In this document: positions 42,223 through 52,557 of the stretch, in pieces
How positions within the stretch are numbered: position 1 is the stretch's first letter
Layout of the letters: every line of letters begins with the position of its first letter
Assembly: GCF_016811915.1 (NCBI RefSeq)
Contig: NZ_CP069127.1
Location: 3,695,001 to 3,759,000, forward strand
DNA: 64,000 nucleotides
From: Brevibacillus choshinensis
GTDB taxonomy: Bacteria > Bacillota > Bacilli > Brevibacillales > Brevibacillaceae
Reading direction: 5' to 3'
Program-made: the position numbers and the translations under genes
Notes under the pieces: model-generated
The model's input: the letters and a program-made list of their open reading frames with translations, nothing else
Databases searched by the model: none
Told to the model about the DNA's origin: nothing

Positions 42223-42312
42223 TTTATACAGGATAATGATTATTTTAAACAATAGATGAACAATTTCAATCTTTTTTTATCCCAAATTTAAATACCCAAT
42301 TTACAGAATTTT
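42223..42312 (-). promoter_or_regulatory. artP promoter and CodY-like box
   Basis: A minus-strand promoter TTGTTT (42252-42247), 18-base spacer and TATAAA (42228-42223) lies about 90 bases upstream of artP. Further up, 42298-42312 matches the CodY motif AATTTTCWGAAAATT at 12 of 15 positions. The 327-base gap 42132-42458 holds nothing else recognisable. Confidence 0.4.
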
Positions 42313-42458
42313 GTTTACAAATCATTTTACGCATTTTCCCCATCTCTCCCCCTCGCTCCTTTTGTAGTATGTCCCATTTTTAAAAATTGCACTTTTCTCT
42401 GGCATAAATTCAGGTAAAGAATTATAGTGCATATGAAATCAACTCGGAGGAGGATACA

Positions 42459-43592
42459 ATGATGGCTGCCACTTGGACATCCCATTTTCAAGATAAGCTC
42501 CCTGATATTCTTGCGGAGCTGCGCACCTATGTCGAGATGGAAACACCTACACACGACAAAGAAGCCGTGGATCGACTGGGTGAATATATCGCCGGTCGCT
42601 TCCGCTCGCTCGGTTGCAAGGTCGATGTCATCCCGCAAACTACCTACGGAAATCAGCTGCGTGTCGAATACGGAGAAGGCGATGAACAGATCATGGTGCT
42701 CGGGCACTTTGACACCGTAAAGGAAGTGGGCACGCTCAAGTCCGAGCCATGGAAGATCGAGGATGGCCGAGTCTACGGACCAGGGACCTATGACATGAAA
42801 GCAGGGATTGTCTTCTGCTACTACGCCCTGAAGACGATCGTCGAGCAAAACATTCCTCTGAAGAGCAAGCTCGTCTTTTTCTGGAACACGGATGAGGAGA
42901 TCGGCAGTGAATCGTCCGAGAAGTGGATTCGCGAGGAAGCGAGGCGGAGTACATGCGCGCTCGTGATCGAGCCTGCCGCAGGAGACGGCTCATTGAAAAC
43001 AAGCCGCAAAGGCGGCGGCGAGTTCGTATTGAAAGTAACCGGACGTGCCGCCCATGCAGGAAATGATCACGCACTCGGGGTGAACGCGATCGAAGAGATT
43101 GCCCACCATGTGCTAGCCATTCAGTCTTTTACCGACTATGAGGCTGGTACGACTCTCTCCGTCGGCACGATTCGTGGCGGCAGCGTCTCCAACGTCGTTC
43201 CCGATTATGCAGAAGCGGATATCGATGTCCGCATTAGCACCAGTGAGGAAGCAGAGAGAATCACGACTCTCATGAACCAGCTCACTCCCATTCTGCCCGG
43301 CGCCCAGCTGACCGTAGAAGGAGGCATCACCAAGCCGCCTATGGAGAGAACGGCCGGGACAGAGCAGCTGTTTTTGCACGCACAGGCACAGGCGCAGCTG
43401 GAAGGCTTCAACCTGACCGAGCGTGGGGTCGGCGGTACCAGTGACGGCAATTTTGCCGCTGACGAAGGGACTTTGACTCTCGATGGATTAGGTCCGGTAG
43501 GCGATGGAGCCCACGCCTCCCATGAGCACGTGGTCATCGATGCCATACCGGGCAGAATTGCTGTCCTTCTTCGTTTGTTCAGCAGTCTCTGA
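42459..43592 (+). CDS. M20-family metallopeptidase (carboxypeptidase G2-like)
   Basis: The protein has 377 residues; GGAGGAGG precedes the ATG. Metal ligands and catalytic residues are visible: GHFDTVKEVG (His), GTYDMKAG (Asp), TDEEIGS (the catalytic Glu-Glu), and the late HASHEH (His). The dimerisation lid lies at about 175-290 (RAAHAGNDHALGVNAIEEI, RGGSVSNVVPDYAEADIDVRIS). Close to CPG2 and related peptidases that cleave a C-terminal glutamate or an acyl amino acid. Substrate unproven. Divergent from the artPQR importer. Confidence 0.9.
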   Translation: MMAATWTSHFQDKLPDILAELRTYVEMETPTHDKEAVDRLGEYIAGRFRSLGCKVDVIPQTTYGNQLRVEYGEGDEQIMVLGHFDTVKEVGTLKSEPWKIEDGRVYGPGTYDMKAGIVFCYYALKTIVEQNIPLKSKLVFFWNTDEEIGSESSEKWIREEARRSTCALVIEPAAGDGSLKTSRKGGGEFVLKVTGRAAHAGNDHALGVNAIEEIAHHVLAIQSFTDYEAGTTLSVGTIRGGSVSNVVPDYAEADIDVRISTSEEAERITTLMNQLTPILPGAQLTVEGGITKPPMERTAGTEQLFLHAQAQAQLEGFNLTERGVGGTSDGNFAADEGTLTLDGLGPVGDGAHASHEHVVIDAIPGRIAVLLRLFSSL

Positions 43593-43604
43593 CCTGCCCG
43601 AAAG

Positions 43605-43640
43605 CTCCACTCCGTCCATGAAGGGCGGAGTTTTCTTTTG
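43605..43640 (+). terminator. Terminator of the M20 peptidase gene
   Basis: ACTCCGTCC (43609-43617) pairs with GGGCGGAGT (43623-43631), followed by TTTCTTTTG. Confidence 0.75.
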
Positions 43641-43701
43641 CTCTACTTTTGGCAAGCTAGACATAAACTAACCCTATCAAAAGGGAAGGAGCGATAGACA
43701 C

Positions 43702-44127
43702 GTGGAGAACGCAAATTCGGCACCAAGCCATGCAGTAGGATTTTGGCGTCGCTTAGGGGCAAGCTTGCTGGATGGCTTGATTATCGGAATCCCTCTCGCC
43801 CTCATCTCTTACTTGTTGACTGGCGACACAAAGGGAAATCTGTTTACCAATGTCGTTTCCCTGCTCTACAGCCTGCTCTTACCTGTATTTTGGTACGGGT
43901 ACACGGTCGGGAAACGAATCATGGGCGTGCGCATCGTCAAACTCGATGGAGAACCGGTGGGATTCGGTACCATGCTGCTGCGTGTGGTCGTCGGCATGTG
44001 GCTCATTTATACAGTCACGCTGGGCATCGGAGCCATCATCAGTGCCATCATGGTCGGTGTCCGTGAAGATAAACGGGCGATACACGATCTGGTGGCAGGT
44101 ACGTACGTCACTTCCAACCAGCCGTAA
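43702..44127 (+). CDS. RDD-family membrane protein
   Basis: The protein has 141 residues with a GTG start after GGAAGGAG. The Arg-Asp-Asp feature appears as GFWRRLGASLLDGLIIG. Three hydrophobic segments are seen, with YTVGKRIMGVRIVKLDGEPVGFG and the end EDKRAIHDLVAGTYV typical of the family. Function unknown; some homologues exchange ions or act in stress resistance. Single gene. Confidence 0.88.
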   Translation: MENANSAPSHAVGFWRRLGASLLDGLIIGIPLALISYLLTGDTKGNLFTNVVSLLYSLLLPVFWYGYTVGKRIMGVRIVKLDGEPVGFGTMLLRVVVGMWLIYTVTLGIGAIISAIMVGVREDKRAIHDLVAGTYVTSNQP

Positions 44128-44136
44128 ATGGAGCCA

Positions 44137-44174
44137 AACAAAAAGGCCACCCCGAGGAAAAAGGGATGGCTTTC
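44137..44174. terminator. Terminator between RDD and rpe genes
   Basis: AAAGGCCACCCC (from 44142) pairs with GGGATGGCTTT (to 44173) with one bulge. T follows on both strands. Confidence 0.7.
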
Positions 44175-44181
44175 GTTATTC

Positions 44182-44829
44182 CTATCCGCGAATGGCGGCA
44201 ATCGCCTGAGCACGGTCCTTTTGATTGAAAACAGCGCTGCCCGCAACGAGGACAGTCGCCCCGGCTTCTTCGCACAAACGAGCGGTTTCGGCATTCACTC
44301 CGCCGTCAATCTCGATTTCGACGTGACCGAGGCCGCGCTCGTCCAGCATGCGGCGAAGCTCTTTGATCTTTGGAACTACGTTATGGATGAATTTCTGTCC
44401 ACCAAAGCCCGGGTTGACGGTCATCAGGAGAACCATGTCCAAATCGGTGAGAACATGCTCGAGCGTCGCCAATGGAGTAGCTGGATTCAATACCACGCCC
44501 GCTTTGACCCCTTGCTCCTTGATCAGATGAAGCGTACGGTGCAGATGCGGGCACGCCTCCTGGTGCACGGTGATCCAGTCCGCTCCGCTTTTGGCGAACT
44601 CGGGAATGTACCGATCCGGATTCTCGATCATCAGATGCACATCGAGCGGCAATTTGGTCACAGGGCGGATGGCATCCACGATGAGCGGCCCAATCGTGAT
44701 GTTCGGCACGAAATGCCCGTCCATCACATCGACGTGAATCCAATCAGCTCCTCCCCGTTCGACATCCAGTATCTCTTCTCCCAATCTGGCAAAGTCTGCA
44801 GACAGGATCGAAGGTGCGATTTTTACCAT
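44182..44829 (-). CDS. rpe: Ribulose-phosphate 3-epimerase
   Basis: The protein has 215 residues. It interconverts ribulose 5-phosphate and xylulose 5-phosphate. A TIM barrel with the metal and catalytic residues in [50 protein letters not shown] and EIDGGVNAE is complete. It overlaps rsgA by 7 bases. Last gene of the rlmN-prpC-prkC-rsgA-rpe run, a Bacillales standard. Confidence 0.96.
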   Translation of the reverse strand: MVKIAPSILSADFARLGEEILDVERGGADWIHVDVMDGHFVPNITIGPLIVDAIRPVTKLPLDVHLMIENPDRYIPEFAKSGADWITVHQEACPHLHRTLHLIKEQGVKAGVVLNPATPLATLEHVLTDLDMVLLMTVNPGFGGQKFIHNVVPKIKELRRMLDERGLGHVEIEIDGGVNAETARLCEEAGATVLVAGSAVFNQKDRAQAIAAIRG

Positions 44830-45713
44830 GGTTTATTCCTCCGTTGATATTCTTTCAGCTCTTCTCGGAATTGCAAGTAGTTCTCGTACCGTTCTTTGCT
44901 CACTTCTCCCGTCTCCACTGCTTCCTGAACGGCGCAGGAAGGCTCCGTGACGTGCAAACAACCGCGGAACTTGCAGTCTGCAGCGCGATCTGCGAAGTCA
45001 CGGAACGCTTCAGCCAAATCCAGTTCCGTCAAATCCATGAATTCCAAGGAGCTAAAGCCCGGCGTATCCGCTACATACCCCCCACCGTCCAGTGGAATGA
45101 GCTCAACGTGACGTGTCGTATGCTTACCGCGCCCCAGCTTTTCACTGACATCGCCGGTTTGCAGGCTGGCGCCCGGAAACAGCGCATTGATTAAGGAGGA
45201 CTTCCCGACTCCGGACTGTCCGGCGAAGACAGAGATCCGATCGTGCAAAATGTCGCGGACCTCTTGAAGCCCCGTTTGCTGCTTCGTCGATGTCGGGATG
45301 ACGGTATACCCGATCGCCTCGTATTTTCGGGCGATTTCCGCCACCTCTTCTTCGGATACTTGATCCGATTTTGACAGGATGATCACCGAATCGATACCTG
45401 CATTTTCGGTATGCACCAGAAACTTGTCCAGCAGCAGCGAGCTAAAGGCTGGCTTGTACATGGAAAAGACGAGCACGGCCTGATCCACATTGGAAATGGG
45501 CGGACGAACCAGCTCGCTGGTCCTCTCACCCACCTCCATGACATATCCTTCTTCTTCACTGATGGCATCGTAGACTACCCAGTCGCCTACGAGCGGATTT
45601 ACTTTTGCTCCCTTTTTCTTGAAAAGCCCACGTGCGCGACAACTGAAAACACGCCCTTCATCGGCGACGTAGTAGAACCCGCTCAAGGCTTTCACAATCC
45701 GTCCTTCTGGCAT
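44823..45713 (-). CDS. rsgA: Small ribosomal subunit biogenesis GTPase RsgA
   Basis: The protein has 296 residues. An OB domain opens it (about 1-70). The circularly permuted GTPase motifs appear as SKSD (G4, 114-117), then GQSGVGKS (G1, 165-172) and DTPGFS (G3, 216-221). The C-terminal zinc site has Cys247, Cys252, His254 and Cys260. RsgA checks late 30S maturation at the decoding site. In the kinase operon it is a known substrate of PrkC in Bacillus (CpgA). Confidence 0.96.
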   Translation of the reverse strand: MPEGRIVKALSGFYYVADEGRVFSCRARGLFKKKGAKVNPLVGDWVVYDAISEEEGYVMEVGERTSELVRPPISNVDQAVLVFSMYKPAFSSLLLDKFLVHTENAGIDSVIILSKSDQVSEEEVAEIARKYEAIGYTVIPTSTKQQTGLQEVRDILHDRISVFAGQSGVGKSSLINALFPGASLQTGDVSEKLGRGKHTTRHVELIPLDGGGYVADTPGFSSLEFMDLTELDLAEAFRDFADRAADCKFRGCLHVTEPSCAVQEAVETGEVSKERYENYLQFREELKEYQRRNKPW

Positions 45714-45731
45714 TCATGTCCCTCCACATGC

Positions 45732-47717
45732 TTATGGCAAGCTGCTGTACGAAATCGGAATGGTCTGGTATTCCACATACTCATTTTTCGTCGGATCTTT
45801 CTTAAACACCTTGATCACGGCATCCTTCTGCGGTGACAAGACGACCGGAACATCGTATTCCTTGCTTTCCGTAATCGTCTCTTTGTACATGACTTGGGCA
45901 TCTCCACGAGAATCATTCACTTCGATTTTGATCTCCGCCGTCTCTCCTGGAACGACCTCTACATATACAGGTGCATTGGCGAGCTTCGCGTCTTGCGGGT
46001 ATTGACCGTTGCTTACGGTAAGCGGAACCGCGACCCCTTTTTGGACGTTCATGCCCGGATCGTAAGGATGAGTCGAGAGGACTACCCCTGGCTTGTCGTA
46101 CTTAAAGCTCGGTTCTTCTTTGATCTCCCCGATAGCCAAGCCGAGCTTGAACAACTCCACACGCGCTTGCTCCATTGATTTTCCGGTGACGTCAGGCATT
46201 TTCACATAGCCTTTCCCTTTGCTTACTGTTACGCGTACCGCATCTTTTGTCGGATACACCTTTGAATTTGCATCTGGTGACTGGCCGATGACCTCGCCCG
46301 CTTCGGCTTTGTCATCCTCGACTTCTTCAAAGGTAATATTCTCTGTCTTGAAGCCCAGTTGCTTCAGCGTCTGCTCCGCGACTGTGCGAGACAGTGACAC
46401 GAGATTCGGCATGTCGATTGCCTGCTGCCCCTTGCTTACGTACAACGTCACGATCGCATTTTCCTTTAGTCGCATGGGCGGTGCCGGATCCTGCCTGATC
46501 ACCATTCCCTTTTCGATCGTGTCGTTCGCTTCCTCGACGATTTTTGCTACCAGATTGGCATCCTCGATCTTTTTCTGCGCCAAGCTGACCTCTGTTCCTT
46601 CCACATAAGGAACCTGAACCTCCGGCACCGACGGGAACACATTCAGCAGGAAGTTGAACCCAAAGAACGCCAGCACGAGAAACAGGCCGATACCCGCTAC
46701 CCAAAGAAGCGTCTTCACCCACCACTTTTTCTGTGGCTTTTGCTCCTCCTCTTCTTCCCGCGGCTGCTCGTAGCGGCTTCTCGTTCCGCCCCCCGTGCGG
46801 CCATTCCCGTGATTATCGAGCATATCCTGCGTAATGATCGGCACCACGCGAGTCATTTCTTCATCCTCAGGGAATGTCAGCTTTTCTTCGTTCAGGCGCT
46901 CTGGAAACAGGCATGTCTCCAAATCTTCGAGCATTTCACGCGCAGACGAATAGCGAAGGAACGGGTCCTTTACCAAGGCCTTGAGAATAACGTTTTCCAC
47001 ACTTTGCGGGATCGCCGGATTCACTTGCCGAGGCTCCGGAAGCGGCTCCTGCAAATGCTTGAGAGCTACTGAAATAGGTGAATCGCCTGAAAACGGCAAT
47101 TCGCCTGTCACCATTTCATAGAGTACGATCCCCAGCGAGTAGATATCCGACTTCTCGCCGGTAATGCCGCCTCTCGCCTGTTCTGGAGAGAAGTAATGAA
47201 CAGAGCCGAGCATGGCATTGGTATGTGTAATGGTCGTCGAAGTCACTGCACGGGCGATCCCGAAATCGGTTACCTTTACCCGTCCGTTCTTCCCAATCAT
47301 GATGTTGTGCGGTTTTATATCCCTGTGAATGATCTGATTTTGATGGGCATGGTCAAGCGCATCGCAAATTTGCTGCGCAATCCTCACCGCTTCTTCTACA
47401 GGCAGCGCTCCCCGCTGGATAATGACTTCCTTCAGCGTGTAGCCTTCTATGTACTCCATCACCATGTAATGGGTATCGCCTTCTTGTCCGACATCGTAAA
47501 CCCCGACCACATTGGGGTGAGACAGGCTTGCAACCGCCTGCGCTTCCCGTCTGAAACGGTTCACGAAGTCTTCATCGCCTCCGAATTGGGAACGCAATAC
47601 TTTCACCGCTACGGGACGATTCAAAATCAAATCCCTGGCCTTGTATACGATAGCCATACCGCCCCCGCCTACACGGGCTTCCAACTGGTACCGTCCTCCA
47701 AGCCGTTGACCTTCCAT
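45732..47717 (-). CDS. prkC: PASTA-domain Ser/Thr protein kinase PrkC
   Basis: The protein has 661 residues from the ATG at 47717 (GAGGGG 8 bases upstream). A Hanks-type kinase domain covers about 8-265: GGGGMAIVYKARD loop, Lys40, catalytic Asp133 in HRDIKPHN, DFG at 151-153. A charged juxtamembrane region leads to one helix at about 336-360 (KTLLWVAGIGLFLVLAFFG). Three PASTA domains (about 366-430, 433-501, 504-570) and a C-terminal domain face outside and bind peptidoglycan fragments, which trigger spore germination in Bacillus. The PrpC stop lies 6 bases upstream of the start. Confidence 0.96.
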   Translation of the reverse strand: MEGQRLGGRYQLEARVGGGGMAIVYKARDLILNRPVAVKVLRSQFGGDEDFVNRFRREAQAVASLSHPNVVGVYDVGQEGDTHYMVMEYIEGYTLKEVIIQRGALPVEEAVRIAQQICDALDHAHQNQIIHRDIKPHNIMIGKNGRVKVTDFGIARAVTSTTITHTNAMLGSVHYFSPEQARGGITGEKSDIYSLGIVLYEMVTGELPFSGDSPISVALKHLQEPLPEPRQVNPAIPQSVENVILKALVKDPFLRYSSAREMLEDLETCLFPERLNEEKLTFPEDEEMTRVVPIITQDMLDNHGNGRTGGGTRSRYEQPREEEEEQKPQKKWWVKTLLWVAGIGLFLVLAFFGFNFLLNVFPSVPEVQVPYVEGTEVSLAQKKIEDANLVAKIVEEANDTIEKGMVIRQDPAPPMRLKENAIVTLYVSKGQQAIDMPNLVSLSRTVAEQTLKQLGFKTENITFEEVEDDKAEAGEVIGQSPDANSKVYPTKDAVRVTVSKGKGYVKMPDVTGKSMEQARVELFKLGLAIGEIKEEPSFKYDKPGVVLSTHPYDPGMNVQKGVAVPLTVSNGQYPQDAKLANAPVYVEVVPGETAEIKIEVNDSRGDAQVMYKETITESKEYDVPVVLSPQKDAVIKVFKKDPTKNEYVEYQTIPISYSSLP

Positions 47718-47722
47718 CTCTC

Positions 47723-48478
47723 TCACCCCTCTTTCTCACTGGAGTCGGGCACGTTACGGACAGCTACCAGCGTAATATTGTCCTGCCCACCAGCGGCTAG
47801 TGCCTCTTGCACCAAGCCGTCTACCTTCTCCTGCAGAGTTATCTTTTTATGTAACCAATCTTCCATAACCGAAGGAGGAACTTTATCGCTCAGTCCATCG
47901 GAGCAGATCAAAATGACATCGTCCGGTTCCCATTCAAACTGGTCCAGGTCCACGAGCACATCCGGCTCCGTCCCGAGCGATCGCATGATGACATTGCGAT
48001 GCGGATGCACGGCGGCTTCCTCCGGTGTGATTTGTCCGCTTTTGACCAGCTCGTTGACCAAAGAATGGTCTTCCGTTTTCATCACCAGACCGTCTGTACC
48101 AAATTTGTACAAGCGGCTGTCTCCGATGTGCGCCGTCATGACCGTACTCGGTCCGAACAGGGCAGCAATCGTCGTGGTCCCCATGCCGCTGCACTCCGGG
48201 TGTTCCAAGGCGTACTCGTACACTTCCTTGTTGGCAAGGAGGACCGCGTTCATCAGCTGTTCGCGAACGTCCTCCCCATCCAACCCGATATCGATATGAC
48301 GCAGTTCTTTTACTATTCGCTCAACAGCGAGGCGGCTGGCGATCTCGCCCGCCTCATGCCCGCCCATTCCGTCAGCCAAAACGGCGAGGGCGTGTCCGTT
48401 CGCGTCTGCCTCACAGGCATAGTAGTCCTCATTGACGGAACGGACGTGGCCCACATGGGATTTCATTGCAATTTCCAT
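47723..48478 (-). CDS. prpC: PP2C-type protein phosphatase PrpC
   Basis: The protein has 251 residues. Metal motifs are EDYYACE near residue 17, LADGMGGHEAGEIAS near 34, STVMTAHIGDSRLYKF, ILICSDGLSD and GGQDNITLVAV near the end. It removes phosphate from PrkC and its targets. GGGGTGATACC precedes the ATG. Adjacent to prkC and to rlmN as in other Bacillales. Confidence 0.95.
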   Translation of the reverse strand: MEIAMKSHVGHVRSVNEDYYACEADANGHALAVLADGMGGHEAGEIASRLAVERIVKELRHIDIGLDGEDVREQLMNAVLLANKEVYEYALEHPECSGMGTTTIAALFGPSTVMTAHIGDSRLYKFGTDGLVMKTEDHSLVNELVKSGQITPEEAAVHPHRNVIMRSLGTEPDVLVDLDQFEWEPDDVILICSDGLSDKVPPSVMEDWLHKKITLQEKVDGLVQEALAAGGQDNITLVAVRNVPDSSEKEG

Positions 48479-48482
48479 GGTA

Positions 48483-49553
48483 TCACCCCACGGTTTCTTT
48501 AGCGTGTTGTGCTCTCAGCTGACCGCATGCAGCAGCAATGTCACTGCCGTGCTCCCGTCTGATCGTCACATTGATTCCCTTGTCCTCTAAAATGCGCTTG
48601 AATTGGAAAATCTCATTTCGCGGGGTACGGACGTAATCTCGCTCCGGCACGTAGTTCACCGGGATCAGATTGACGTGGCAGAGCATATCTCCAATCAGCG
48701 CTGCCAGCTCCTCCGCATGCTCTGGCTGATCGTTCTTGCCGCCGAACAGACCGTATTCGAAGCTGATCCGACGACCGGTTTTGTTGATATAGTGACGGCA
48801 TGCCTCCATCAGCTGAACAAGAGGGAAGCCGCGGTTGATCGGCATCAGCTGCGTTCTCAGCTCGGTGTTTGGAGCATGCAGAGAAATGGCCAGGTTCACT
48901 TGCCCGCCTCGCTCAGCGAACTCATAGATTTTCGGCACGATCCCACTGGTGGAGACGGTGATATGTCTTGCACCGATGTTCAAGCCGCGATTGTCGTTGA
49001 TGACGGATAGGAAGGCCATGAGGCTCTCGAAGTTCTCAAATGGCTCCCCGATTCCCATTACGACCACATGGCTGACGCGTTCTCCCTCTGCATCGAGCTT
49101 GCGCTGCGCCATCAATACTTGGGATACGATTTCACCCGCATCCAAGTTACGCTTCAGACCACCCAGAGTGGATGCGCAAAATGTGCATCCGATCCGGCAG
49201 CCTACCTGCGTCGTCACGCAAATGCTGTTGCCGTAGCTGTGACGCATGATGACCGTCTCGATGGCGTGTCCATCCACCAGCTGGAACAAAAACTTGATGG
49301 TCCCGTCCTGGGATTCCTGGTGGGTAATTTCTTTCAGCGGATCCATTCGAAACGTATCCGCGAGCTTTTGGCGCAATTCTTTGGACAGGTTGCTCATCTC
49401 TTCAAAAGAAGTCACGCGCTTCACATACAGCCAGTCAAAAATCTGCTGCGCCCGAAATGCTTTATCTCCTGCTTCTACAAGCCATTGTTTCATTTCGTCT
49501 TGGGTCAAACTGTAAATAAGCGGCTTGGCGCTCGTAAATGTCGTAAGTGGCAT
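48483..49553 (-). CDS. rlmN: Dual-specificity RNA methyltransferase RlmN
   Basis: The protein has 356 residues from an ATG at 49553 (the frame opens at a GTG at 49565; GAGG sits between, so the start is not firm). The radical-SAM cluster motif CRIGCTFC (CxxxCxxC) and the catalytic Cys near the C-terminus (AACGQLR) are present, with [20 protein letters not shown]. It methylates A2503 of 23S rRNA and A37 of some tRNAs. Preceded by a strong promoter and heads the operon to rpe. Confidence 0.95.
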   Translation of the reverse strand: MPLTTFTSAKPLIYSLTQDEMKQWLVEAGDKAFRAQQIFDWLYVKRVTSFEEMSNLSKELRQKLADTFRMDPLKEITHQESQDGTIKFLFQLVDGHAIETVIMRHSYGNSICVTTQVGCRIGCTFCASTLGGLKRNLDAGEIVSQVLMAQRKLDAEGERVSHVVVMGIGEPFENFESLMAFLSVINDNRGLNIGARHITVSTSGIVPKIYEFAERGGQVNLAISLHAPNTELRTQLMPINRGFPLVQLMEACRHYINKTGRRISFEYGLFGGKNDQPEHAEELAALIGDMLCHVNLIPVNYVPERDYVRTPRNEIFQFKRILEDKGINVTIRREHGSDIAAACGQLRAQHAKETVG

Positions 49554-49605
49554 TGCTGTCTTCACATCCTCAAATTCATTGCTAACAACTTTCGGTCATT
49601 CTATC

Positions 49606-49634
49606 ATTGTACCTTGCAATGCGCCTCGCTTCAA
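49606..49634 (-). promoter_or_regulatory. Promoter of the rlmN-prpC-prkC-rsgA-rpe operon
   Basis: On the minus strand TTGAAG (49634-49629), 17-base spacer and TACAAT (49611-49606). Confidence 0.75.
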
Positions 49635-49706
49635 ACGGTTTTGGCATCTATCCTAGAAATGCGTCACTTTTCCTAGTGTAAACAAATCCGAACGAGTGCA
49701 AACAAC

Positions 49707-49752
49707 GAGAAAGGAGCAGCGTCATCCCGCAAAGGCGCGCCACTCCTTTTTT
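49707..49752. terminator. Terminator of the priA-def-fmt-rsmB run
   Basis: AGAAAGGAG (from 49708) pairs with CTCCTTTTTTTCT (to 49755). The longer T-run is on the plus strand, but position just after rsmB suggests it stops that operon before the rlmN promoter. Confidence 0.5.
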
Positions 49753-49754
49753 TC

Positions 49755-51104
49755 TCAGCCGATACGTCGCAGTCGTGCAATAAAGAAACCGTCACTGTCA
49801 AAATGATGCGGTAAAATCTGCACAAAGGCCCCCGATTCGTCTGCCTTGTCCCTGACAGCCTCAGGCAAATCATCCCTCAGCGTCGCATCCAGCACAAACT
49901 CCGGATGCTTGTCTACAAAGCGACGAACCATATCCTGATTTTCCATCGGTTCAATGGTACACGTACTGTACACCAATGTCCCTCCAGGAGCCACCATTGC
50001 GGAGAGGCTCACCAGCAGCTGATATTGCAATTGGGCAATCGAGCGAACGTCTTCCGGCGACTTGTTCCACTTCAAGTCAGGCTTGCGGCGAATGACCCCA
50101 AAGCCTGTGCAAGGAGCATCCAGCAAAATCCGATCAAAGGTGCCCAGCCCTTTGTCAGGGAGATCAAGCGCATCGCCGACAACAGGCTCGATGATGGAAA
50201 TTCCCAGGCGCTTCGCCGTGCTGGTGATCAGCTCCCGCTTGTGGGGATGAACATCATTGGCGATAATTTCACCGCGATTGCCCATCACCTCAGCCAGATG
50301 CGTCGTCTTGCCGCCAGGGGCTGCACAGGCATCCAGCACACGCATTCCCGGCTCAGGGGCTACGGCAGACGCCACGAGCATGGAGCTTTCATCCTGCAGC
50401 GTGCAGTAGCCTTCCTTAAACCAGCGCGTACCTGCTGCATGTCCACCATTCATAAGAAGAATGCCTTGGTCGCTTAGCGCAGAAGGCTTTGCATCCATTC
50501 CTTCTTCCTGTAGTTTTGCAGCTAGCTCAGCCTTCGAGATTTTTAACGTGTTTACACGTACAGACGTATGCGGAGCCCTGTTGTTCGCTTCGCAAATCGC
50601 CTTTGTCTCCTCTTCACCGTAGAGCTTGACCCACTGGCGAACGAGCCATTCCGGATGAGAATGGGTGACGGCGATTTGCTTTGCCTTATCGCCTTTTGGC
50701 ACCCGATCCCACACGTCAGGCTGACGCAAAGCATTGCGCAGCACGCCATTCACCATCGAAGCGATCCCTTGATGTCCTCTTCGCTTGGCGATTTCTACCG
50801 CTTCATGCACAGCGGCGCGCTCAGGGATTCGATCGAGATAACGGATTTGGTACAGGCTGAGCAGCAAGAGATTGCGCACCCAGGTCTGGACTTTTTTTCC
50901 GCCCACAAACTGCGACAAGACAAAATCAAGCGTCAGTTTGCGCTGAATCGTACCGTAGACGAGCTCGGTTACCAAGCCAGCATCAACGGAACTGATGTCA
51001 GAGCGATCCAGAACGTTCCTGAGCTCGAGATTGCTATACGATTTATGTTCCTCGACCCGATTCAGTACATCCAGGGCGAGATCACGAGCACCTTTTTTTG
51101 CCAC
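49755..51104 (-). CDS. rsmB: 16S rRNA (cytosine-967-C5) methyltransferase
   Basis: The protein has 449 residues. The N-terminal NusB-like RNA-binding domain (about 5-140) is followed by a Rossmann methyltransferase with VLDACAAPGGKTTHLAE (SAM), DAPCTGFGVIRR (first catalytic Cys) and VYSTCTIEPMEN (second Cys). Typical length. It starts 4 bases after fmt and ends the priA-def-fmt-rsmB run. Confidence 0.95.
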   Translation of the reverse strand: MAKKGARDLALDVLNRVEEHKSYSNLELRNVLDRSDISSVDAGLVTELVYGTIQRKLTLDFVLSQFVGGKKVQTWVRNLLLLSLYQIRYLDRIPERAAVHEAVEIAKRRGHQGIASMVNGVLRNALRQPDVWDRVPKGDKAKQIAVTHSHPEWLVRQWVKLYGEEETKAICEANNRAPHTSVRVNTLKISKAELAAKLQEEGMDAKPSALSDQGILLMNGGHAAGTRWFKEGYCTLQDESSMLVASAVAPEPGMRVLDACAAPGGKTTHLAEVMGNRGEIIANDVHPHKRELITSTAKRLGISIIEPVVGDALDLPDKGLGTFDRILLDAPCTGFGVIRRKPDLKWNKSPEDVRSIAQLQYQLLVSLSAMVAPGGTLVYSTCTIEPMENQDMVRRFVDKHPEFVLDATLRDDLPEAVRDKADESGAFVQILPHHFDSDGFFIARLRRIG

Positions 51105-51107
51105 GGG

Positions 51108-52058
51108 CTACTCTCCTACCTTTGTGCCGATTTCAATGCTGTTGCCCGCTCCGCGTAAAAAGTCGAGAGCGCTCATTCGTTTTTTCCCCTCTGGCTGCAG
51201 CTCGGTGATTTTGACGGACCCAATGCCGCATGCTACGACCAAGCCATCTTCTTCCTTGGCGAGGATCGTACCTGGCTCTTTCCCGGTGCTGTCAGCAGAT
51301 TGCTTTTCCACCCACCAGACTTTCCAGACCTTACCGCCGTGAGTGGTAAAGGCTACAGGCCAAGGATTGAGGCCGCGCACCTGGTTGTAGATTTGTTCTG
51401 CGCTGCGTGCCCAGTCGATCCGCTCATCCGTACGCTTGATGTTGGGAGCAAAGGTAGCTGCCGCATGGTCTTGCGCTTCTGCTGCAAGCTCACCCGCGAG
51501 CAAACGCGGAACGGTATCGATCAGCAGGGCTGATCCAGCCGCCGCCAGCTTGTCATGCAGCGTCCCGACCGTGTCGCGCTCCTCGATGGGAACGACGACC
51601 TTGGAGAGCATGTCCCCGGCATCAAGCGCCTCCACCATGTACATGATGGTCACACCGGATTCCTTTTCGCCTTCCACGATCGATTTGTGAATCGGTGCGC
51701 CGCCGCGGTATTTCGGCAGCAGCGAGGCGTGCACATTGATGCATCCAAAGCGTGGTGCATCGATCAGACGCTTGGGCAGGATTTGTCCATAAGCTGCCGT
51801 CACGATCAGATCCGGTGCGAGGGCGATCACCTCGTCCAAGGCAGCTTCCTGTTTGATTTTTTCCGGTTGCAGGACCAAAAGACCATGACGCAAAGCCGCC
51901 TCCTTGACGGGCGGCGGCGTCATGACTTGCTTGCGTCCTACCGGGCGATCGGGCTGGGTAACCACACCGACCACATTGTAGCCTTCCTTCAGCAGTGCCT
52001 CCAGGCTGGAAACAGCGAAGTCAGGCGTACCCATGAATAAAACGCGTGCATCTTTCAA
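51108..52058 (-). CDS. fmt: Methionyl-tRNA formyltransferase
   Basis: The protein has 316 residues. Formyl-tetrahydrofolate domain motifs are [11 protein letters not shown] at the start, [21 protein letters not shown] with the Asn/His/Asp catalytic set, and [15 protein letters not shown]. The C-terminal tRNA-binding domain covers about 205-316. It formylates the initiator tRNA. It is located between rsmB and def, so modification and removal are coexpressed. Confidence 0.96.
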   Translation of the reverse strand: MKDARVLFMGTPDFAVSSLEALLKEGYNVVGVVTQPDRPVGRKQVMTPPPVKEAALRHGLLVLQPEKIKQEAALDEVIALAPDLIVTAAYGQILPKRLIDAPRFGCINVHASLLPKYRGGAPIHKSIVEGEKESGVTIMYMVEALDAGDMLSKVVVPIEERDTVGTLHDKLAAAGSALLIDTVPRLLAGELAAEAQDHAAATFAPNIKRTDERIDWARSAEQIYNQVRGLNPWPVAFTTHGGKVWKVWWVEKQSADSTGKEPGTILAKEEDGLVVACGIGSVKITELQPEGKKRMSALDFLRGAGNSIEIGTKVGE

Positions 52059-52064
52059 AATGGA

Positions 52065-52541
52065 TTATTCCCCTTCCTCATCCGGGCTTACTTGATACAC
52101 CTTGTCTGCCACATCGATGAACAGAACGCCGTTCAGGTGATCAATTTCATGCTGGGAGCAGCGGGAGAGCAAATCATCTGCTTCCAGCTCGATTTCATTG
52201 CCAAAGCGGTCTTGACCGCGCAGCTTGATCCATTTGTGACGGCGCACATCCCCGCGCAGGCCCGGGATGCTCAGGCATCCTTCTGGATAGTCAAATTGCT
52301 CGCCTTTGAAGTCCACGATTTCCGGATTGACGATCTCGATCAGGCCATCTCCGCAATCCATGACAATCACGCGTTTGGAAATGCCTACCTGCGGTGCTGC
52401 AAGGCCTACCCCGTCAGCATCGTACATGGTATCAGCCATATCATCCAGCAGCTTGTGCAGGTTGGAATTGAATTTGGTGACCACGATCGCTTTTTCACGC
52501 AGGATCGGATCTGGATGTTTCACGATTGTGCGAATTGCCAT
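52065..52541 (-). CDS. def: Peptide deformylase
   Basis: The protein has 158 residues from the ATG at 52541 (AGGGAGGATAC upstream; longer frame rejected). The three signature motifs are GVGLAAPQVG (44-53), EGCLSIPG (87-94, Cys89) and QHEIDHLNG (130-138, His131 and His135). Cys and both His bind the metal. It removes the formyl group from new proteins. It lies 16 bases after priA and 6 before fmt. Confidence 0.96.
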   Translation of the reverse strand: MAIRTIVKHPDPILREKAIVVTKFNSNLHKLLDDMADTMYDADGVGLAAPQVGISKRVIVMDCGDGLIEIVNPEIVDFKGEQFDYPEGCLSIPGLRGDVRRHKWIKLRGQDRFGNEIELEADDLLSRCSQHEIDHLNGVLFIDVADKVYQVSPDEEGE

Positions 52542-52557
52542 TTGATTAGTATCCTCC

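Noticed and set aside
47196..48299. Plus-strand open frame of 367 codons
   Set aside because: Antisense to prkC and prpC; shadow.
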